From the NCBI RefSeq assembly GCF_001679645.1, contig NZ_LRUN01000001.1:186001-250000 (forward strand): 64,000 nt of DNA, in the 5' to 3' direction. Of the stretch, positions 37,869 to 46,778 are shown piece by piece (position 1 is the stretch's first letter; every line of letters starts with the position of its first letter). Made by a program: the position numbers and the translations under genes. The stretch comes from Pseudomonas bananamidigenes (lineage in GTDB: Bacteria; Pseudomonadota; Gammaproteobacteria; Pseudomonadales; Pseudomonadaceae). The notes under the pieces are model-generated. The model made no database searches. It was given only the letters and a program-made list of their open reading frames with translations, and had not been told where the DNA came from.

Positions 37869-38021
37869 ATGGGCACAATTCTTATCATTATCCTGATCCT
37901 GTTGCTGATCGGTGGTCTGCCGGTCTTTCCACACTCCAGAAGTTGGGGTTACGGTCCATCGGGCATTATCGGTGTAGTGCTGGTTGTACTGTTGGTGTTG
38001 TTGTTACTCGGTCGGATATGA
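37869..38021 (+). CDS. DUF3309-family small membrane peptide
   Basis: 50 residues: a hydrophobic helix (GTILIIILILLLIGGLP), a short polar turn (PHSRSWGYGPSG) and a second helix (IIGVVLVVLLVLLLLG). This is the DUF3309 layout. AAGGAA ribosome site before the ATG. Function unknown. A strong terminator follows. Confidence 0.8.
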   Translation: MGTILIIILILLLIGGLPVFPHSRSWGYGPSGIIGVVLVVLLVLLLLGRI

Positions 38022-38034
38022 CGTTTTGACCGAC

Positions 38035-38068
38035 AAAAAAAGAGGCCCTGAAAAGGGCCTCTTTTTAT
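38035..38068. terminator. Bidirectional intrinsic terminator
   Basis: Stem AGAGGCCCT/AGGGCCTCT with loop GAAA, an A-run before and a T-run after. It lies between the convergent DUF3309 and sulfatase genes and can act in both directions. Confidence 0.9.
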
Positions 38069-38080
38069 TGCGCCGAATGA

Positions 38081-40174
38081 TCAGTCCGGCTTGCCGTTGA
38101 TCACACCGGCGGTGTTGTCGAGCAGACTCTTGGTCGCTGTCTGCAGGAATGCTTCAAGCTTGAGTTTCAACTCCGCAGTACGCGGCGCGTCCGGAATGAT
38201 TTCCGCAGAAGGATTTGCGCCCAACTGGTACTGGTACATCTTCGGTGCCATTTCCTTCTCTTTCGGCAGCACCAGAATCTGGTCGGCAGTCACGATCGCA
38301 GTGGTCTGCTCGCTGCCCGACGGCTTGATCACACCGAAACCGGTGTCGCCTGCCGGCAGGTTCAGCAGGTCACGACCCCAGCATTGATGACGCACTTCGC
38401 CACCCAGGCGCCCCATAATGGTCGGCACGATGTCGATCTGGGTGCCCACGGTATGGTCACGGGTACCGAATTTTTCCTGGATGCCCGGCGCGATCATCAG
38501 CATCGGCACGTTGAAGCGGCCCAGGTCCATTTCGGTGATCTGGCGTTCGTTGCCAAAACCGTGGTCGCCGACGATGACGAACAGGGTTTCCTTGAAGTAA
38601 GGCTCCTTGCGGGCCTTCTCGAAGAACTGACCCAGCGCCCAGTCTGCGTAACGCATGGCGGTCAGGTGCTCGTTGAGCGTGCCACGGTCGGTCACGCGCT
38701 CTACCGGCAATGGCGTCGGCAGCGCGTAAGGCGTGTGGTTGGAAAGGGTCTGCAGTAGCGCATAGAAAGGCTTGCCGTTTTCCCGCGCCTTCAACTCCAC
38801 CAGACCACGGTCGAACATGTCCTGGTCGGATACGCCCCAGGTCGGATCGGAGAATACCGGGTTGACGAAGTCATTGCGGCCGACGAAGTTGGTCATGCCC
38901 TGGTTGCTGAAGAAACCGGACTGGTTGTCCCAGGCGAAGTCACCGTTGTAGACGTAGACGTCGTCATACTTGCGCGCACTGAGCAGTTGCGGCAGGCCGG
39001 ACAGCTTGTGGCTGCCTTCCGGGGTCTGCATCAGGTACTCGAAACCCGGCAGGTTCGGGAAGCAGGCCATGGTGGCGAACATGCCCTGGTGGGTATGGGT
39101 GCCGTTGGAAAAGAAGCGATCGAACAGCAGGCCTTCCTTCGACAGTTTGTCGAGGTTCGGCGTGATGTTGCCCGGTGCGCCCAGAGCCCCCACCGAGTGG
39201 CCGGCCATGCTTTCCATGAGGATCACGACAACGTTCTTGATCGGCAGGGTCTTGTCGGCCGGCGGCGTGTAGTCGCGACGCACGGCGGCGATGTCGCTGT
39301 CGACCAGCTTGTCGTCCGGCATCACCAGCATGTCGCGCACCACTTTCTGCGCCTGATCCTGCGGCAGCGTGGCTTTCCAGATGTTGTTGCGGTCTTCGCC
39401 CATGCGGTCCTTGGCCGCCGCGATCAGCGACAGGGTGCCATTGAGGCCGAGCTGGTTGGCGAAGTTCGATTCGGTGGTGTACACGTCACCCCAGCGCAAC
39501 GGCGGGCCCTGACGCAGGGTGCCGCGCACGGCGACCACACAGATCAGCAGGCACACCACGAACACCGCCAGACGTGCATACCATGGCGCCACCTGGCGGG
39601 TGCCGACATTGCCACCGCTGAACGGGCCACGCGGACGGGTCAGACGGTCGGCGCCCTTGAACGCGAGGGTCAGGATCAGCGTACCCACGGCCCAGGCCAG
39701 CAGATAACGCACCACCGGGAAACCGTACCAGAGCATGCTCATCACGGTTTTCGGGTCTTCCTTCACGTACTGGAACACCAGGCCGTTGAGGCGCTGGTGG
39801 AACTCACGGTAGAAGTCCATCTCCATCAGGCCGAGGAACAGCGCGATGCTTGATGTAATGGTCAGCCACAGGCGGAAAAAACCGCGTGCGGCCATGGCCC
39901 GGGCACTGAACAGGGCCAGCACCATCGGAACGCAGAGGTAGACCACCAGGCGCAGGTCGAAACGCAGGCCGTTGGCGAAGGCTTCGAGGAAGGTCGAAGC
40001 CGGGGTGTCGAGGATCATCTCGCGGTTGTAGACCAGCAGCGCGAGGCGCAGCACGGAAAACATCACCATCATGACCAGCGCGCACAGGAGCGTGTAGGCC
40101 AGATGCGATTTGACGGTCGGTTGCAGCAGGCGACTGGAAGATCGCTGCTGATTCAGGGCGTCCGGGTTTGCCAT
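38081..40174 (-). CDS. LTA synthase-like sulfatase-family membrane protein
   Basis: 697 residues. Five transmembrane helices in the first 215 residues, then an extracytoplasmic alkaline-phosphatase-fold domain. Signature elements: VVVILMESMAGHSVGALG (metal Glu) near residue 306, FFSNGTHTHQGMFATMACFPNL with the catalytic Thr region near 346, HTPYALP, and VIVGDHGFGNERQ near 530. Gram-negative members transfer phosphoglycerol or similar groups to periplasmic glucans or lipids; the acceptor here is unknown. Downstream terminator at 38035-38068. Confidence 0.85.
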   Translation of the reverse strand: MANPDALNQQRSSSRLLQPTVKSHLAYTLLCALVMMVMFSVLRLALLVYNREMILDTPASTFLEAFANGLRFDLRLVVYLCVPMVLALFSARAMAARGFFRLWLTITSSIALFLGLMEMDFYREFHQRLNGLVFQYVKEDPKTVMSMLWYGFPVVRYLLAWAVGTLILTLAFKGADRLTRPRGPFSGGNVGTRQVAPWYARLAVFVVCLLICVVAVRGTLRQGPPLRWGDVYTTESNFANQLGLNGTLSLIAAAKDRMGEDRNNIWKATLPQDQAQKVVRDMLVMPDDKLVDSDIAAVRRDYTPPADKTLPIKNVVVILMESMAGHSVGALGAPGNITPNLDKLSKEGLLFDRFFSNGTHTHQGMFATMACFPNLPGFEYLMQTPEGSHKLSGLPQLLSARKYDDVYVYNGDFAWDNQSGFFSNQGMTNFVGRNDFVNPVFSDPTWGVSDQDMFDRGLVELKARENGKPFYALLQTLSNHTPYALPTPLPVERVTDRGTLNEHLTAMRYADWALGQFFEKARKEPYFKETLFVIVGDHGFGNERQITEMDLGRFNVPMLMIAPGIQEKFGTRDHTVGTQIDIVPTIMGRLGGEVRHQCWGRDLLNLPAGDTGFGVIKPSGSEQTTAIVTADQILVLPKEKEMAPKMYQYQLGANPSAEIIPDAPRTAELKLKLEAFLQTATKSLLDNTAGVINGKPD

Positions 40175-40445
40175 GTCGTTTTAGGACCCATTGGAAGTTG
40201 AAGTTGCAAAAAATACAGCGGCGCCCTGCCCTCTGTTGGCCATTCCAGGCCCCGGGGCTTGCGCGGTGCGCAAATGTTGCACGATCACCGGCGGCATTGC
40301 CATTGATTACTGCCCCGCCGCCATACTCTTTCATTAAAGGCACGGCATACCCGGACAGATACAAATTGCGCGGGCGAATTGTCTTGAAGACTTTGTGAAA
40401 ATTTCGTTCAACGCATATCCGGAAACACAATATCGCTACAAAACA

Positions 40446-40472
40446 AAACGCCCCGAGTTCTTCGGGGCGTTT
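40446..40472 (-). terminator. Intrinsic terminator after the START-domain gene
   Basis: Eleven-base stem AAACGCCCCGA/TCGGGGCGTTT with a five-base loop; A-rich left flank gives a U-tract on the minus strand. Confidence 0.85.
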
Positions 40473-40488
40473 GCAGAGCACGCGACGC

Positions 40489-41094
40489 TTACTTCTCGGC
40501 GCGTTCTTTCAGGGCTTTCAAGGTGTTGAACGGTGCATCGACCACGAACTTGTTGGCGATCATCGATGGCACGCTGCCGCCCGGCTCGGTGTGGACCTGA
40601 TAGGTCACTTCAACCTGATCGCCTTTGGGCACGAACTTCCAGAAGCCTTTGACCTGAGCTACACGCACAAAGCCTTTTTCTTCCGGCAGGTATTTCGGCA
40701 CGCCTTCCAGATTGCGGGTCAAGCTGCCATCGGCGCCTTCAACGGTGGTGACATGCAGGATCGAATCGCGCGGGGTCACCGGCCATGGTGTGTTGAACTG
40801 GGTGTAGGTCCAGCTCTGGTCACCTTCGTGCTTGAGCAGTTTCTGGGTCTTGCACTCGTGAATCCAGGCGCAGGCACCGGACACGTCTTCTTGCAGTGCG
40901 CGCAGTTTGGCAACGGTGGTTTTCATCAAGGTCACGCCTTGATACGACTTGTAATCCGAGCCCGGCACTTCGCTCAGGGAAACCTTGATGCCATCTTCAT
41001 TCTTGGCCACTTTCCAGTCTTCCGCCTGCGCTGCCGAAGTAGCCAGCACGACAGTCAAACCACACAACACAGCGATACCATGCAGCGAACCCAT
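40489..41094 (-). CDS. Secreted START-domain protein
   Basis: 201 residues. Signal peptide MGSLHGIAVLCGLTVVLA with AQA cleavage near residue 24, then a START/SRPBCC lipid-binding fold: DWKVAKNEDGIKVSLSEVPGSDYKSYQGVTLM, ACAWIHECK, WPVTPRDSILHVTT and VPSMIANKFVVDAPFNTLKAL. A periplasmic hydrophobic-ligand carrier is inferred. AAGGAA before the ATG at 41094. It lies 41 bases after the YkgJ gene and may be cotranscribed with it. Confidence 0.87.
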   Translation of the reverse strand: MGSLHGIAVLCGLTVVLATSAAQAEDWKVAKNEDGIKVSLSEVPGSDYKSYQGVTLMKTTVAKLRALQEDVSGACAWIHECKTQKLLKHEGDQSWTYTQFNTPWPVTPRDSILHVTTVEGADGSLTRNLEGVPKYLPEEKGFVRVAQVKGFWKFVPKGDQVEVTYQVHTEPGGSVPSMIANKFVVDAPFNTLKALKERAEK

Positions 41095-41135
41095 AGTCTT
41101 ATTCCTTATTGTTGAAGTTCCGTACGTTTGACACA

Positions 41136-41390
41136 TCACGCCGCGGTCATCTGCTCCCACCAGCCAATCAGCCTGATCGCCTCTTCCTGGCTGCTTCCGC
41201 AGACTTCGACATCCGCCTGGAATCCGGAGCAGACTGCAGGACGTTCCGGCTGGCCGAAAATGCTGCACAGGTTTTCGACCGAGAGCTGAACGCAACGTTC
41301 ACCGGCGGGTTTGCCATCGGGCATGCCCGGAATCGGCGAACTGATCGAAGGGGCAATGCAACAGGCACCACAGCCTTCACGGCATTTCAT
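41136..41390 (-). CDS. YkgJ-family cysteine-cluster protein
   Basis: 84 residues with eight cysteines: C3, C7, C10, C11, C33, C42, C54 and C64. The pattern KCREGCGACCIAPSISSPIPGMPDGKPAG and RPAVCSGF is that of the YkgJ family (zinc or iron-sulfur binding). Function unknown. Upstream of the START-domain gene on the same strand. Confidence 0.87.
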   Translation of the reverse strand: MKCREGCGACCIAPSISSPIPGMPDGKPAGERCVQLSVENLCSIFGQPERPAVCSGFQADVEVCGSSQEEAIRLIGWWEQMTAA

Positions 41391-41555
41391 GACAACGAAT
41401 TCCTCGCGACGGGCAATGTGTCAAAGGGACGCGGACAGGGTAACCGCTAAAACGGTTGTTTCAAATTCCCTGAGCCGGGGTTTTTACGCAGAAACGAAGG
41501 TGACTGACCGGTCTCCGACAAAGCGTCTGGTCTGCGGGTCACACCTGGATTGAAT

Positions 41556-42035
41556 CTACTGCTTGAATTCGAAGTCCAGCGCGGCGCCTTCGACTTCACG
41601 ACGCTCTTCGTTACGCAGCTGCAACTGCATTTCGTTGCTCAGCAGTCGACCGTTAAGCTGAAACCCGCTGCTCTTTTCACCGAACATCTGCGGAAGAATC
41701 GCATCATGCCGAGGCAACGGCACGGTGCCGGCAGGTTTCAATTGCTGGACCATTTCCCGGGGCAGGCTGAGGTCAAGTCTGGCCGGTGGCAACGGCGTCT
41801 TCGCAACTTCACTGGCCGATTTCGACTTGGAAGCGATCGGAGCACGTTTCTTTGCCGGGACGGTTTTCTTGGCCGGCTTATCTTTCGCAGGCACCGCTTT
41901 CTTGCTGGAAACCGGCTTTTTCACCGTGGATGTGGCTGTCGGTTTTTCCGAAACGGCAGCGGCCATGGCAGCGGGCGCCTGTCCTATCATCAACAGACCC
42001 AGCAAAACCCAGGCGGCAGGAAAAATCGCTTTCAT
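41556..42035 (-). CDS. Secreted Lys/Ala/Pro-rich hypothetical protein
   Basis: 159 residues. Signal peptide MKAIFPAAWVLLGLLMIGQAPAAMA, then a low-complexity basic linker (residues about 30-75: repeated KK, PAK and VKK units) and a more ordered C-terminal part (LDLSLPREMVQQLKP, GFQLNGRLLSNEMQLQLR). Not assigned to a known function; the basic linker suggests binding to an anionic envelope polymer. It stands between the MocR and YkgJ genes, all on the minus strand. Confidence 0.7.
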   Translation of the reverse strand: MKAIFPAAWVLLGLLMIGQAPAAMAAAVSEKPTATSTVKKPVSSKKAVPAKDKPAKKTVPAKKRAPIASKSKSASEVAKTPLPPARLDLSLPREMVQQLKPAGTVPLPRHDAILPQMFGEKSSGFQLNGRLLSNEMQLQLRNEERREVEGAALDFEFKQ

Positions 42036-42113
42036 GGAACCTACGACACAAGCGGCAGAGGGCCATATGCTCGCCTGTTGAACGCCTCATGACAAGCGCT
42101 CCACGCCGTCCGT

Positions 42114-43553
42114 TCAGAAACCGCCGGCCATTTCCTGACACAGTTGAGTCGCCAGCAGACCGAGAGTCATCAGCGCCCGCTCCGCCTCGCGATTCCACGG
42201 AGTGCCGCAGTTCAGGCGAATACAGTGGTTGAACTGCTCGGTATTACTGAAGATCAGACCCGGCGCAATACTGATGCCCTGCTGCAACGCGCGGACATGC
42301 AATTCCTGGGTGTTGACCCGTCCCGGCAGACTCACCCACAGGATGAAACCGCCCGTGGGCCGGGTCATCTGCGTGCCTTCAGGGAAGTACTGCTGCACCG
42401 CCAGCTGAAACGCGCTGAGGTTTTTTCGATATTCCTGGCGTATGTACCGTAAATGCCGGTCATAACCGCCATTTTCCAGATAAGCGGCAATCGCCATTTG
42501 CGTGACGCTGCAGGCCGAATGCGTGGTGAAGGTCTGCAGACGCTGAATTTCCTGCTGATATTTACCTGCAATCATCCAGCCGACGCGCACGCCCGGCGAC
42601 AATGTCTTGGAGAAGCTCGAACAGTAAATGACCCGATCCAGCCGATCATAGGCCTTGAGCGCTTTGGTGCGTCCCTGCTCGAACATCAGCTCGCCATAGA
42701 TATCGTCTTCGACGATCTGGATATCGAAATCCGATGCGAGACGCAGCAACTGTTTCTGTCGGTCTTCAGGCATGGTGCCGCCCAGCGGATTGCTCAGCCG
42801 GGTCGTCAACACCAGGGCTTTGATCGACCACTGATTGGCCGCCAGCTGAAGGGCTTCCAGGCTCATGCCGGTGGCCGGGTCGCTGGGGATTTCGATGACT
42901 TTCAGGCCCAGCAGGTCGGCCAGTTGCAAGAGACCGTAATAGGTCGGCGATTCGGCGGCGATCAGGTCGCCCGGACGGGTCAGCACACGCAATGACATCT
43001 GCAGGGCGTCGACACAACCGTGGGTGATCACCACTTCCGAAGGATCGACCACCACCCCGGCGTCGCGCATGCGGATTGCCACTTGTCGGCGCAATGGCTC
43101 GAAGCCCGGGCTGAACATGTAGCTGAAAGCGCGCGGGCTATGGAATCGGGTGACCTTGGCCAATTGCTGATGCAGCGCACGTACCGGCAGGTAATCGACG
43201 CTCGGTACAGCTGCGCCCAGCGGAAACACGCCTTCGCGGCGCGACTCGACCAACACCTGCTGGATGATGCTGGCGCGGGTAACCAGGCCAGGCCGTTCGA
43301 CCCGGGCGATGTCCGGGGTCGGTGCGGTCAGCGCCGGTGTCTGGTGCACGTAGTAACCGGACTGCGGCCGCGCACGGATCAGCCCCTGATCTTCAAGATT
43401 GGCGTAAGCCTGCAACACCGTCGCATGGCTGACATTGAGCTGCGAACTCATCTTGCGTACCGAGGGTACGCGCTCGCCGGGTTGATAGACACCACGACGG
43501 ATGTCCTCGGCCAGCTGTTGAGCAATACGTTGGTAGAGCAAGAGATTGGTCAT
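42114..43553 (-). CDS. MocR-type (GntR/aminotransferase) transcriptional regulator
   Basis: 479 residues. N-terminal winged helix (YQRIAQQLAEDIRRGVYQPGERVPSVRKMSSQLNVSHATVLQAY) joined by a linker to a type I aminotransferase-like domain with the PLP lysine K316 in YCSSFSKTLSPGVRVGW. MocR proteins use PLP or an amino compound as effector and usually bind direct repeats. Two such repeats lie just upstream at 43600-43633. The regulated pathway is not shown by the neighbours. Confidence 0.9.
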   Translation of the reverse strand: MTNLLLYQRIAQQLAEDIRRGVYQPGERVPSVRKMSSQLNVSHATVLQAYANLEDQGLIRARPQSGYYVHQTPALTAPTPDIARVERPGLVTRASIIQQVLVESRREGVFPLGAAVPSVDYLPVRALHQQLAKVTRFHSPRAFSYMFSPGFEPLRRQVAIRMRDAGVVVDPSEVVITHGCVDALQMSLRVLTRPGDLIAAESPTYYGLLQLADLLGLKVIEIPSDPATGMSLEALQLAANQWSIKALVLTTRLSNPLGGTMPEDRQKQLLRLASDFDIQIVEDDIYGELMFEQGRTKALKAYDRLDRVIYCSSFSKTLSPGVRVGWMIAGKYQQEIQRLQTFTTHSACSVTQMAIAAYLENGGYDRHLRYIRQEYRKNLSAFQLAVQQYFPEGTQMTRPTGGFILWVSLPGRVNTQELHVRALQQGISIAPGLIFSNTEQFNHCIRLNCGTPWNREAERALMTLGLLATQLCQEMAGGF

Positions 43554-43599
43554 GACGCAGCACTCGATTTCACGGGCGTTTTATTCTTGTGTGAAACAA

Positions 43600-43633
43600 T
43601 ACCGGAACAGTTTTGAAGTGTACTGGGACAGTT
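43600..43633 (-). promoter_or_regulatory. Direct repeat, probable MocR operator
   Basis: TACCGGAACAGTT (43600-43612) and TACTGGGACAGTT (43621-43633) are direct repeats with 11 of 13 matches, spaced 21 bases start to start (two helical turns). They lie 47-80 bases upstream of the MocR start. MocR dimers typically bind such head-to-tail sites, so autoregulation is inferred. Confidence 0.6.
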
Positions 43634-43704
43634 GCCATATTAGTCAACCATACAGTGCAGTGTCGGTTAAATCTGTACTGCTTTGTGAGGCAATCGACAG
43701 ACGT

Positions 43705-43740
43705 AAAAAAGCCCGGCGCTGCAGGACAGCCCGGGCTTTC
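43705..43740 (-). terminator. Intrinsic terminator after the OmpA-family gene
   Basis: AAAGCCCGG pairs with CCGGGCTTT, with an inner GCTG/CAGC stem and one bulge. The A-run at 43705-43710 is the U-tract for the minus-strand OmpA gene, which ends at 43755. Confidence 0.85.
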
Positions 43741-43754
43741 CAGTAACGCCAGCC

Positions 43755-44567
43755 TCAGCGGGCGGCGCCTAGCTGGCCTTTTTCGTCGGAGAAGACGATT
43801 TCCACCCGACGGTTCTGGGCGCGCCCACGCTCGGAAGCGTTGGCGTCCACCGGGTACTCGTCGCCATAGCCTTCGACCTGAATGCGTTTTTCGTCGATGC
43901 CCAGATCTGTCAGCACGTCGGCCACCGATTGTGCGCGATCACGGGACAGCTTGAGGTTTTCCTGCTTGCCACCGGTGCTATCGGTGTAACCCTCGATACG
44001 CACCACGCGTTTCGGATTGAGTTGCAGGAACTGCACGATCTTCAGGACCACGCGATTGGCCGAGTTCTTCAGTTCGGCTTCACCGGTGTCGAACAGCACG
44101 TCACCCAACGTCATCACCAGACCGCGATCCGTCTGGGTAGTCGCCAATGCAACGATCTGCTCCTCGAGCCACTTGCCCTGCTGTTGCACACTCAACAGCT
44201 TGGATTCGCGCAATGCCAGTTGCAGGCGTTGGCGCTCGAGTTCCAGTTTCGCTGCGCGCTCCTCGTTGAGCACCAGATTGGTATGTTCCCGGGCGATCTG
44301 GCTGTAGCGCTGGCTCAGGTAGGAATAATGGACCACGTCCGCACCACTTCCCCAGTACGAGGAAAGCCGATCGGCACGAGCCAGGGACTCACCGGCCCGA
44401 ATCACGTCTTTCGGTGCGATTCGCAGCACATTGGAGTCTTCCTTGACCTTCTGAAAGTCAGCACTGGCCTCCTGCAAGGCGCCTTCGCTGTGTTGACCTG
44501 CACAGCCAAAGAGGCTGGTGCAACCGACGAGCACCAGTGCGCCGAACATGTTGGACGTCAGACTCAT
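43755..44567 (-). CDS. OmpA-family lipoprotein with DUF4398-like N-terminus
   Basis: 270 residues. Lipoprotein signal ending LFGCAGQ (lipobox cysteine near residue 22). A helical DUF4398-like region (about 25-125) is followed by an OmpA C-like peptidoglycan-binding domain (about 150-265) with RIEGYTDSTGG, LSRDRAQSVADVL, VEGYGDEYPVDANAS and RAQNRRVEIV. Outer-membrane lipoprotein anchored to peptidoglycan. The ATG overlaps the stop of the upstream DUF4398 gene (ATGA), indicating translational coupling. Confidence 0.87.
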   Translation of the reverse strand: MSLTSNMFGALVLVGCTSLFGCAGQHSEGALQEASADFQKVKEDSNVLRIAPKDVIRAGESLARADRLSSYWGSGADVVHYSYLSQRYSQIAREHTNLVLNEERAAKLELERQRLQLALRESKLLSVQQQGKWLEEQIVALATTQTDRGLVMTLGDVLFDTGEAELKNSANRVVLKIVQFLQLNPKRVVRIEGYTDSTGGKQENLKLSRDRAQSVADVLTDLGIDEKRIQVEGYGDEYPVDANASERGRAQNRRVEIVFSDEKGQLGAAR

Positions 44568-44920
44568 TGGGCATCCCCCAGTTGCTTGCGCAGACGGATG
44601 ATGCGGGAATTGAGCACGTTCAGTTGTTCCTCGCTTTTCTGTGTCAGCACCTTTGCTTCGGCCAGACGGGCATCCAGCTCGGCCTGTTCGGCGCGCACCC
44701 GCGCATTCTTGTAGGATTCGCCGGCCATGCTGCCCTTGGCCCGATTGAACTTGTCTTCGGCCAGTTTCATTTCCGGCACTTCGTCAGCAGTGGCGCCGAC
44801 AGCCTTGGCTTGCTCGAGCGCTCGCTCGGTCAAACGCATTTGTTCGTGGGGTGCCGGATCACTGGCGCAACCGGCCAGAGCCAGGACGGCCAGGGCCGCG
44901 AAAGGAAGTTTGTTACTCAC
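44564..44920 (-). CDS. DUF4398 lipoprotein
   Basis: 118 residues. Signal with lipobox LALAGCASDP (Cys near residue 18), then a mostly alpha-helical coiled domain (EVPEMKLAEDKFNRAKGSMAGESYKNARVRAEQAELDARLAEAK). The same helical domain appears at the N-terminus of the OmpA-type neighbour. Lies nine bases after the binding-protein gene and overlaps the next by four. Function unknown. Confidence 0.83.
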   Translation of the reverse strand: MSNKLPFAALAVLALAGCASDPAPHEQMRLTERALEQAKAVGATADEVPEMKLAEDKFNRAKGSMAGESYKNARVRAEQAELDARLAEAKVLTQKSEEQLNVLNSRIIRLRKQLGDAQ

Positions 44921-44929
44921 TGAGAATCC

Positions 44930-45766
44930 CTACTGTTTTGGGGCACTGACAGGTTGTTGCGGCGCCTGTTGCTGCTGCGCCTTCCAGCGCTCGATGTTGC
45001 GCTGCAGCGTGGTTTCCGTCAGGCCGGACGCGGGCAATTCTGTCATCTTTTTGGCCAGCTGTCCGCGCAACCAGGGATCGTTGCAGGCGGAGTTGTGAGA
45101 AATCGCCAGGAACAGACCTGGCCGGTCGATCGGCTGTTCAAAGGCCAGCAGATCATTGGCCATGCCCAATGCCTGCGCGGCTGCCATCCCCGAGTAACGT
45201 CCGGCGAGTACATATTCCACCTCGCCCAACAGAAGTTTCTGAAATGCCTGGGTAAGGTTTGCCGTACGTACAAGAGTCAATTGCTGCTCGGCGAAAGTGC
45301 TGAATGCCGACGTCATTCGAGACTTTTCCGACAGGCCTCCGGTATGTCCATGCAAGTCTTTGGCTTCGCTATAGACGAGTGTCGAACCTTTACGGGTCCA
45401 CACCAGATAATCATTTTCCAGCAGCGGCGGATGGATGTAGTCGAAATTTTCCAGTTCGCTGACATTCAGGGGGGCGTCGGCCAGCATGTCCATGCGTCCA
45501 CTGCGAGCCTCATCGAGGGCCTGTGAGCGTTTGCCGGCGTAAAGCAGTTCCACCTTGATGCCCAGATCCTTCGCCACTTGCTGCAGCAGGTCGGCGCTGG
45601 CGCCGATCAACTGTTTGGGATTCTGTGGATCCTGCCAGAGATACGGCGGTGCATCCGGGCTGCCGGTGACGACCAGCCGCTCGCACTTGCCGGCCGCCAC
45701 CGACAAGCCGGGCAGCAATGCCAGCCCCAGCCATAAGGAGAAGCACAACCGGCGATGCAGATCCAT
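44930..45766 (-). CDS. Periplasmic solute-binding protein, family 3 type
   Basis: 278 residues. Signal peptide (LCFSLWLGLALLPGLSVAAG), then a type II binding-protein fold: PPYLWQDPQNPKQLIGASADLLQQVAKDLGIKVEL, RSQALDEARSGRMDMLADAPLNVSELENFDYIHPP and LLLGEVEYVLAGRYSG. The C-terminus is Gln-rich (QQQQAPQQP). No permease or ATPase lies nearby; the gene heads an operon with two outer-membrane lipoproteins, so it may be a sensor or scavenging protein and not part of a normal importer. Confidence 0.8.
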   Translation of the reverse strand: MDLHRRLCFSLWLGLALLPGLSVAAGKCERLVVTGSPDAPPYLWQDPQNPKQLIGASADLLQQVAKDLGIKVELLYAGKRSQALDEARSGRMDMLADAPLNVSELENFDYIHPPLLENDYLVWTRKGSTLVYSEAKDLHGHTGGLSEKSRMTSAFSTFAEQQLTLVRTANLTQAFQKLLLGEVEYVLAGRYSGMAAAQALGMANDLLAFEQPIDRPGLFLAISHNSACNDPWLRGQLAKKMTELPASGLTETTLQRNIERWKAQQQQAPQQPVSAPKQ

Positions 45767-45795
45767 GGCGACACGCTCCCAATCAAATCCGAAAC

Positions 45796-45828
45796 AAAAA
45801 AAAGCCCGACCAAAAGGTCGGGCCCTTT
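45796..45828 (-). terminator. Intrinsic terminator after etfA
   Basis: Stem GCCCGACC/GGTCGGGC with loop AAAA; the A-run at 45796-45803 gives the U-tract on the minus strand. It closes the etfBA unit. Confidence 0.88.
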
Positions 45829-45846
45829 ATAAGTGAAGCTGCCGGA

Positions 45847-46776
45847 TTAGACCAGCTTCTCCAGCTCAGGTACGGCTTCGAACAGATCCGCCACCAGGCC
45901 GTAGTCAGCCACCTGGAAGATCGGTGCTTCTTCGTCCTTGTTGATCGCAACGATCACTTTGGAGTCTTTCATGCCGGCCAGGTGCTGGATCGCGCCGGAG
46001 ATACCGACAGCGATGTAGAGTTGTGGCGCAACGATCTTGCCGGTCTGACCGACCTGCATGTCGTTCGGTACGAAACCTGCGTCGACCGCGGCGCGGGAAG
46101 CACCGACGGCAGCGCCCAGCTTGTCGGCCAGCGCGTACAGGTGTTTGAAGTTGTCACCGTTCTGCATGCCGCGGCCGCCGGAAACGACGATCTTGGCAGC
46201 GGTCAGCTCAGGACGATCGGACTTGGCCAGTTCTTCGTTGACGAAGCTGGAAATGCCGGAGTCGTGAGCGGCGGCAACCGATTCAACGGCAGCCGAACCA
46301 CCTTCTGCCGCAACCGGATCGAAACCGGTGGCACGTACGGTGATCACTTTGATCGCAGCGGTCGATTGCACGGTAGCGATGGCGTTACCGGCGTAGATCG
46401 GACGCTTGAAGGTGTCGGCGCTTTCTACCGAGATGATTTCGGAGATCTGGTCAACGTCCAGCTGAGCGGCAACGCGCGGCAGGATGTTTTTGCCGTTGGA
46501 AGTGGCGGCAGCCAGGATGTGGCTGTAGCCCTTGCCCAGTTCGGCCACCAGCGGAGCAACGTTTTCCGGCAGCTGATGCGCGTATGCAGCATTGTCAGCG
46601 TTCAGGACCTTGCTCACGCCAGCGATTTTCGCAGCGGCTTCCGCCACGGCGCCAGCGCCCTGGCCGGCAACCAGAACGTGGATGTCGCCACCGATTTTGG
46701 CGGCGGCAGCCACAGTGTTCAGGGTGGCCGGGGCCAGCACCTTGTTGTCGTGTTCGGCGATTACCAAGATAGTCAT
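45847..46776 (-). CDS. etfA: Electron transfer flavoprotein subunit alpha
   Basis: 309 residues, normal length. C-terminal FAD domain carries [40 protein letters not shown] near residue 200, [19 protein letters not shown] and [18 protein letters not shown]. With EtfB it takes electrons from acyl-CoA and other dehydrogenases and passes them to ETF-ubiquinone oxidoreductase. Two bases after the etfB stop; terminator downstream. Confidence 0.96.
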   Translation of the reverse strand: MTILVIAEHDNKVLAPATLNTVAAAAKIGGDIHVLVAGQGAGAVAEAAAKIAGVSKVLNADNAAYAHQLPENVAPLVAELGKGYSHILAAATSNGKNILPRVAAQLDVDQISEIISVESADTFKRPIYAGNAIATVQSTAAIKVITVRATGFDPVAAEGGSAAVESVAAAHDSGISSFVNEELAKSDRPELTAAKIVVSGGRGMQNGDNFKHLYALADKLGAAVGASRAAVDAGFVPNDMQVGQTGKIVAPQLYIAVGISGAIQHLAGMKDSKVIVAINKDEEAPIFQVADYGLVADLFEAVPELEKLV

Positions 46777-46778
46777 GT

